Part shown: piece by piece, positions 5,269-7,465 of the stretch | Layout of the letters: each line of letters begins with the position of its first letter | Position numbering within the stretch: the stretch's first letter is position 1 | Assembly: GCA_014871665.1 (NCBI GenBank) | Contig: WGSL01000081.1 | Coordinates: forward strand, 1-7,465 | From: Collinsella sp. | GTDB lineage: Bacteria; Actinomycetota; Coriobacteriia; Coriobacteriales; Coriobacteriaceae | DNA length: 7,465 nucleotides | Direction: 5' to 3' | The notes under the pieces: model-generated | The model's input: only the letters and a program-made list of their open reading frames with translations | What the model was told of the DNA's origin: nothing | Databases searched by the model: none | Made by a program: the position numbers and the translations under genes

Positions 5269-7465
5269 ATGGCTGGTAATCACTTTAAGGGCAGCGATAG
5301 CGGCCGTCCTGCAGTTCCGCCGCGTCCGAACGGGGCTGGTAAGGCCGGCACGCCGGGCGGCGCTGGACAGGGCAGCTCCGGTAAGCGCGTGTCCCCGGGC
5401 GAGACGGCGATATTTACCGCTCTGTACGAGCAGTCTCAAAAGGCAAAAAAGACCGGCCGTGCAAGAGGGAATGTCTTTGCGGGCGGTGCAACCTCCGCGT
5501 CGCAGCCGAGCGGGGCTCCTTCAGTACCTGCGAACAACGCAGATGCTGTCAACGCCGCGAATGCCGCCGGCAACGTTAATGCCGGCAAGGCCGCCAACAA
5601 TACTCCCTCTGCCGGTGGCGCGGGGCTTACGGGTAACCTTGGCACGATTTACACCGGCGCCTCCGAGACTGGCACGTTCGCCCGCCTGGATGATAGCGGT
5701 GCCGAGTTTGCGGGCTCGGGTTCCAAGGAAGATTATTACGATTTTGGTTTGAACTACGGTAGCGACGCTTCGTCGAGTTCGACCTCTGACGGTCTGGTCC
5801 GTCATCGCCATCGCAAGGGCGAGCGCAAAAAGCGTCACACTGGCGCCATTATTGCCGCTGTAGTCGCGGTGCTTCTCGTTGTGCTTGGCGCAAGCGGCTT
5901 TATGCTGCTTAACTCGGCAAAGACCGTAAAGAGCGAAGCGAAGGAGGCTGTCGAGATCGTCGGTGGCCTTAAGGACAAGGTCACGTCGGGCGATTTTTCG
6001 ACGCTGCCCGACGATGCGAAGAAGATCGATGAGCTCTGTAACAGCATGAAGGCGGAGACCTCGAGCCCGCTGTGGGCGGCGGCTTCGTTTATCCCGGTGT
6101 ATGGCAGCGATATCAATGCGGCCCGCACCATGATTGACGCCCTGTCCGATGTCTCGAGCAATGCGCTGGTTCCCATGGCCGACAACCTTTCTCAGGCCAC
6201 GCCCGGCAAGCTGTTCCAGGATGGCATGATTAACGTGTCCGCGCTGCAGGCGGTCGCCGATTCGCTTTCCAGCAGCTCGAAGGTGTTCAAGAGCGCCAAC
6301 GAGAAGGTCCAGGGCATTGGCGATACTCATATTTCCCAGGTGACCGAGCTGGTCGATAAGGCCAAGGACGGCTTTGCCACCCTCAACGGCGCGGTTGACG
6401 CGGCGGAGAAGGTCGCCCCCGTCCTTCCCCAGATGCTCGGCGCCAACGGCCAGACGCGCAACTACCTTGTGTACGCCATGAACAACGTCGAGATTCGTGC
6501 CTGCGGCGGCTTTGGCGGTTCGCAGGGCCTGATTTCGGTCACTGACGGCCAGATGTCGATTGGCGAGTTTGTTCCCTGCATTGGACTCAGTGAGGATGAG
6601 GCAGTCGAGAGCGTCGACGAAGAGGATGAGGCGCTGTTCGGCAACCACAGCAACCTGTACAACTCGGGCAATACCTATTCGCCTGATTGGCCCCGCAACT
6701 CGCAGCGTGTCGCCGCGCTGTGGAAGTCCCAGTATGGACAGGACGTTGATGGCGTCATCGGTATCGACCCGGTGTTCCTGCAGTATCTGCTGGGCCTGGT
6801 CGGTAACGTGTCACTGCCCGACGGAACGGTTGTCGACGGCGCCAACGCCGCAAAGGTCCTCATGCACGATGTGTACTGGAACTATCCGGTCGAGGAGTCG
6901 GACGGCATCTTTGCATCCGTCGCCAGCGCTGCCTTCGACAAGATCCTTGGCGGTATCGGCGATGTCGATGTTACGAAGCTTGTCAGCGCCGTTGAGCGCG
7001 GTGCCGAAGAGGGCCGCCTGATCGCTTGGATGAGAAACGATGATGAGCAGAATGCCATCAAAGAGACGGGCATTGACGCTTCGCTGCCCGATCCGGATGA
7101 TCCGAGTGCCGATCCCGTTGCCGGCGTTTACTTTAACAACCTGAGCTTCTCCAAGCTCGACTGGTATCTGAACGCCGACACTCAGATTGGTCAGGGCGTG
7201 AAGAACGGCGACGGCACGTGTTCCTATCGCATCACCGTTACCCTGACGAACATCATGACGCAGGAGGAGGCTGGCAAGCTGCCCGACTACGTTGCGGCGA
7301 GCGCACCCGATGCCGCGCGTGACGACGAGCGTCTGAATGTCTCGTTGTTTGCCCCGACGGGCGGCAACATCAGTGACCTTACGGTTGAGGGCACCCAGTT
7401 TGGTCTTGGTGCCGCTACGTGGCATGGAATCCCCTTCTATTCGGGCACCGTTGACCTGCATGCTG
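5269..7465 (+). CDS. DUF4012 domain membrane-anchored surface protein, 3' end outside window
   Basis: The reading frame is open for 732 codons from ATG 5269 to the right edge without a stop. GAGGA (5257-5261) lies 7 nt before the start. Residues 1-180 are low-complexity Gly/Ala/Ser/Asn/Pro-rich and probably disordered. A basic patch (RHRHRKGERKKRH, about 178-190) precedes one hydrophobic helix at 192-214. Together they suggest a type II signal anchor with a cytoplasmic N-terminus and the large C-terminal part outside the cell. After a helical linker comes the DUF4012 core: MLGANGQTRNYLVYAMNN at 389-406, the signature RACGGFGGS at 410-418, then GIDPVFLQYLLG around 496-508. DUF4012 proteins occur in Actinomycetota and related phyla, often near envelope-polysaccharide genes; their biochemical role is not established. 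Codon use is strongly GC-biased, as in the EamA gene. It is probably transcribed separately from the EamA gene. Confidence 0.9.
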   Translation, partial: MAGNHFKGSDSGRPAVPPRPNGAGKAGTPGGAGQGSSGKRVSPGETAIFTALYEQSQKAKKTGRARGNVFAGGATSASQPSGAPSVPANNADAVNAANAAGNVNAGKAANNTPSAGGAGLTGNLGTIYTGASETGTFARLDDSGAEFAGSGSKEDYYDFGLNYGSDASSSSTSDGLVRHRHRKGERKKRHTGAIIAAVVAVLLVVLGASGFMLLNSAKTVKSEAKEAVEIVGGLKDKVTSGDFSTLPDDAKKIDELCNSMKAETSSPLWAAASFIPVYGSDINAARTMIDALSDVSSNALVPMADNLSQATPGKLFQDGMINVSALQAVADSLSSSSKVFKSANEKVQGIGDTHISQVTELVDKAKDGFATLNGAVDAAEKVAPVLPQMLGANGQTRNYLVYAMNNVEIRACGGFGGSQGLISVTDGQMSIGEFVPCIGLSEDEAVESVDEEDEALFGNHSNLYNSGNTYSPDWPRNSQRVAALWKSQYGQDVDGVIGIDPVFLQYLLGLVGNVSLPDGTVVDGANAAKVLMHDVYWNYPVEESDGIFASVASAAFDKILGGIGDVDVTKLVSAVERGAEEGRLIAWMRNDDEQNAIKETGIDASLPDPDDPSADPVAGVYFNNLSFSKLDWYLNADTQIGQGVKNGDGTCSYRITVTLTNIMTQEEAGKLPDYVAASAPDAARDDERLNVSLFAPTGGNISDLTVEGTQFGLGAATWHGIPFYSGTVDLHA

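Noticed and set aside
5521..6648. Open frame of 375 codons on the minus strand
   Set aside because: It lies wholly antisense to the DUF4012 gene, whose plus frame has family motifs and continues unbroken to the edge. Long antisense open frames are common in GC-rich genes, and its product is Arg/His/Gly-rich without a recognisable domain.
6811..7461. Open frame of 216 codons on the minus strand
   Set aside because: Antisense shadow of the same DUF4012 gene, with no ribosome binding site or family motif seen.
1..7465. CRISPR array, insertion sequence or multi-gene toxin-antitoxin/defence operon
   Set aside because: No regularly spaced repeats, no transposase or integrase frame, and no overlapping small gene pair were seen.

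Overview
The window reads as a high-GC, Gram-positive-like chromosome segment. GC-ending codons dominate, the Shine-Dalgarno sites are strong, and the tRNA gene encodes its own CCA end. The protein set (AlbA/HATPase-type regulator, HNH_2 nuclease, DUF5710 protein, EamA permease, large DUF4012 surface protein) resembles Coriobacteriia, with Collinsella as the best guess. That assignment is recognition-based inference; nothing in the window proves it.

Left part (1-3507): small, loosely connected genes that look accessory. The 3' end of an AlbA_2/HATPase_c_4-type ATP-binding regulator with a C-terminal winged helix enters from the left edge. It converges, across a large hairpin, on a 163-residue orphan protein. 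That orphan is divergent from a 360-residue HNH_2 nuclease whose N-terminal half resembles the SRA-like reader domains of modification-dependent (type IV) restriction enzymes. Next come a 94-residue protein with two CxxC pairs (zinc-ribbon-like) and, convergent to it, a DUF5710 protein with two further CxxC pairs. A compact hairpin separates these last two. A 16-bp exact direct repeat (1-16 and 2394-2409) brackets the orphan/HNH block.

Middle (3544-4096): no protein gene. It holds a complete minus-strand tRNA-Val(GAC) transcription unit, with a near-consensus promoter, an AT-rich upstream element, the tRNA with CCA, and a textbook rho-independent terminator. It also contains the leader of the next gene.

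Right part (4097-7465): genes with a core-like appearance. A 10-TM EamA/DMT-family permease is followed about 150 bp later by a large membrane-anchored DUF4012 protein. That gene is the longest in the window; it runs off the right edge and so has no stop codon here. No operon is evident: almost every gene has its own spacing, promoter region or opposite orientation. I see no CRISPR array, insertion sequence or complete multi-gene defence system. The most interesting candidate is the single-gene SRA-like/HNH nuclease.
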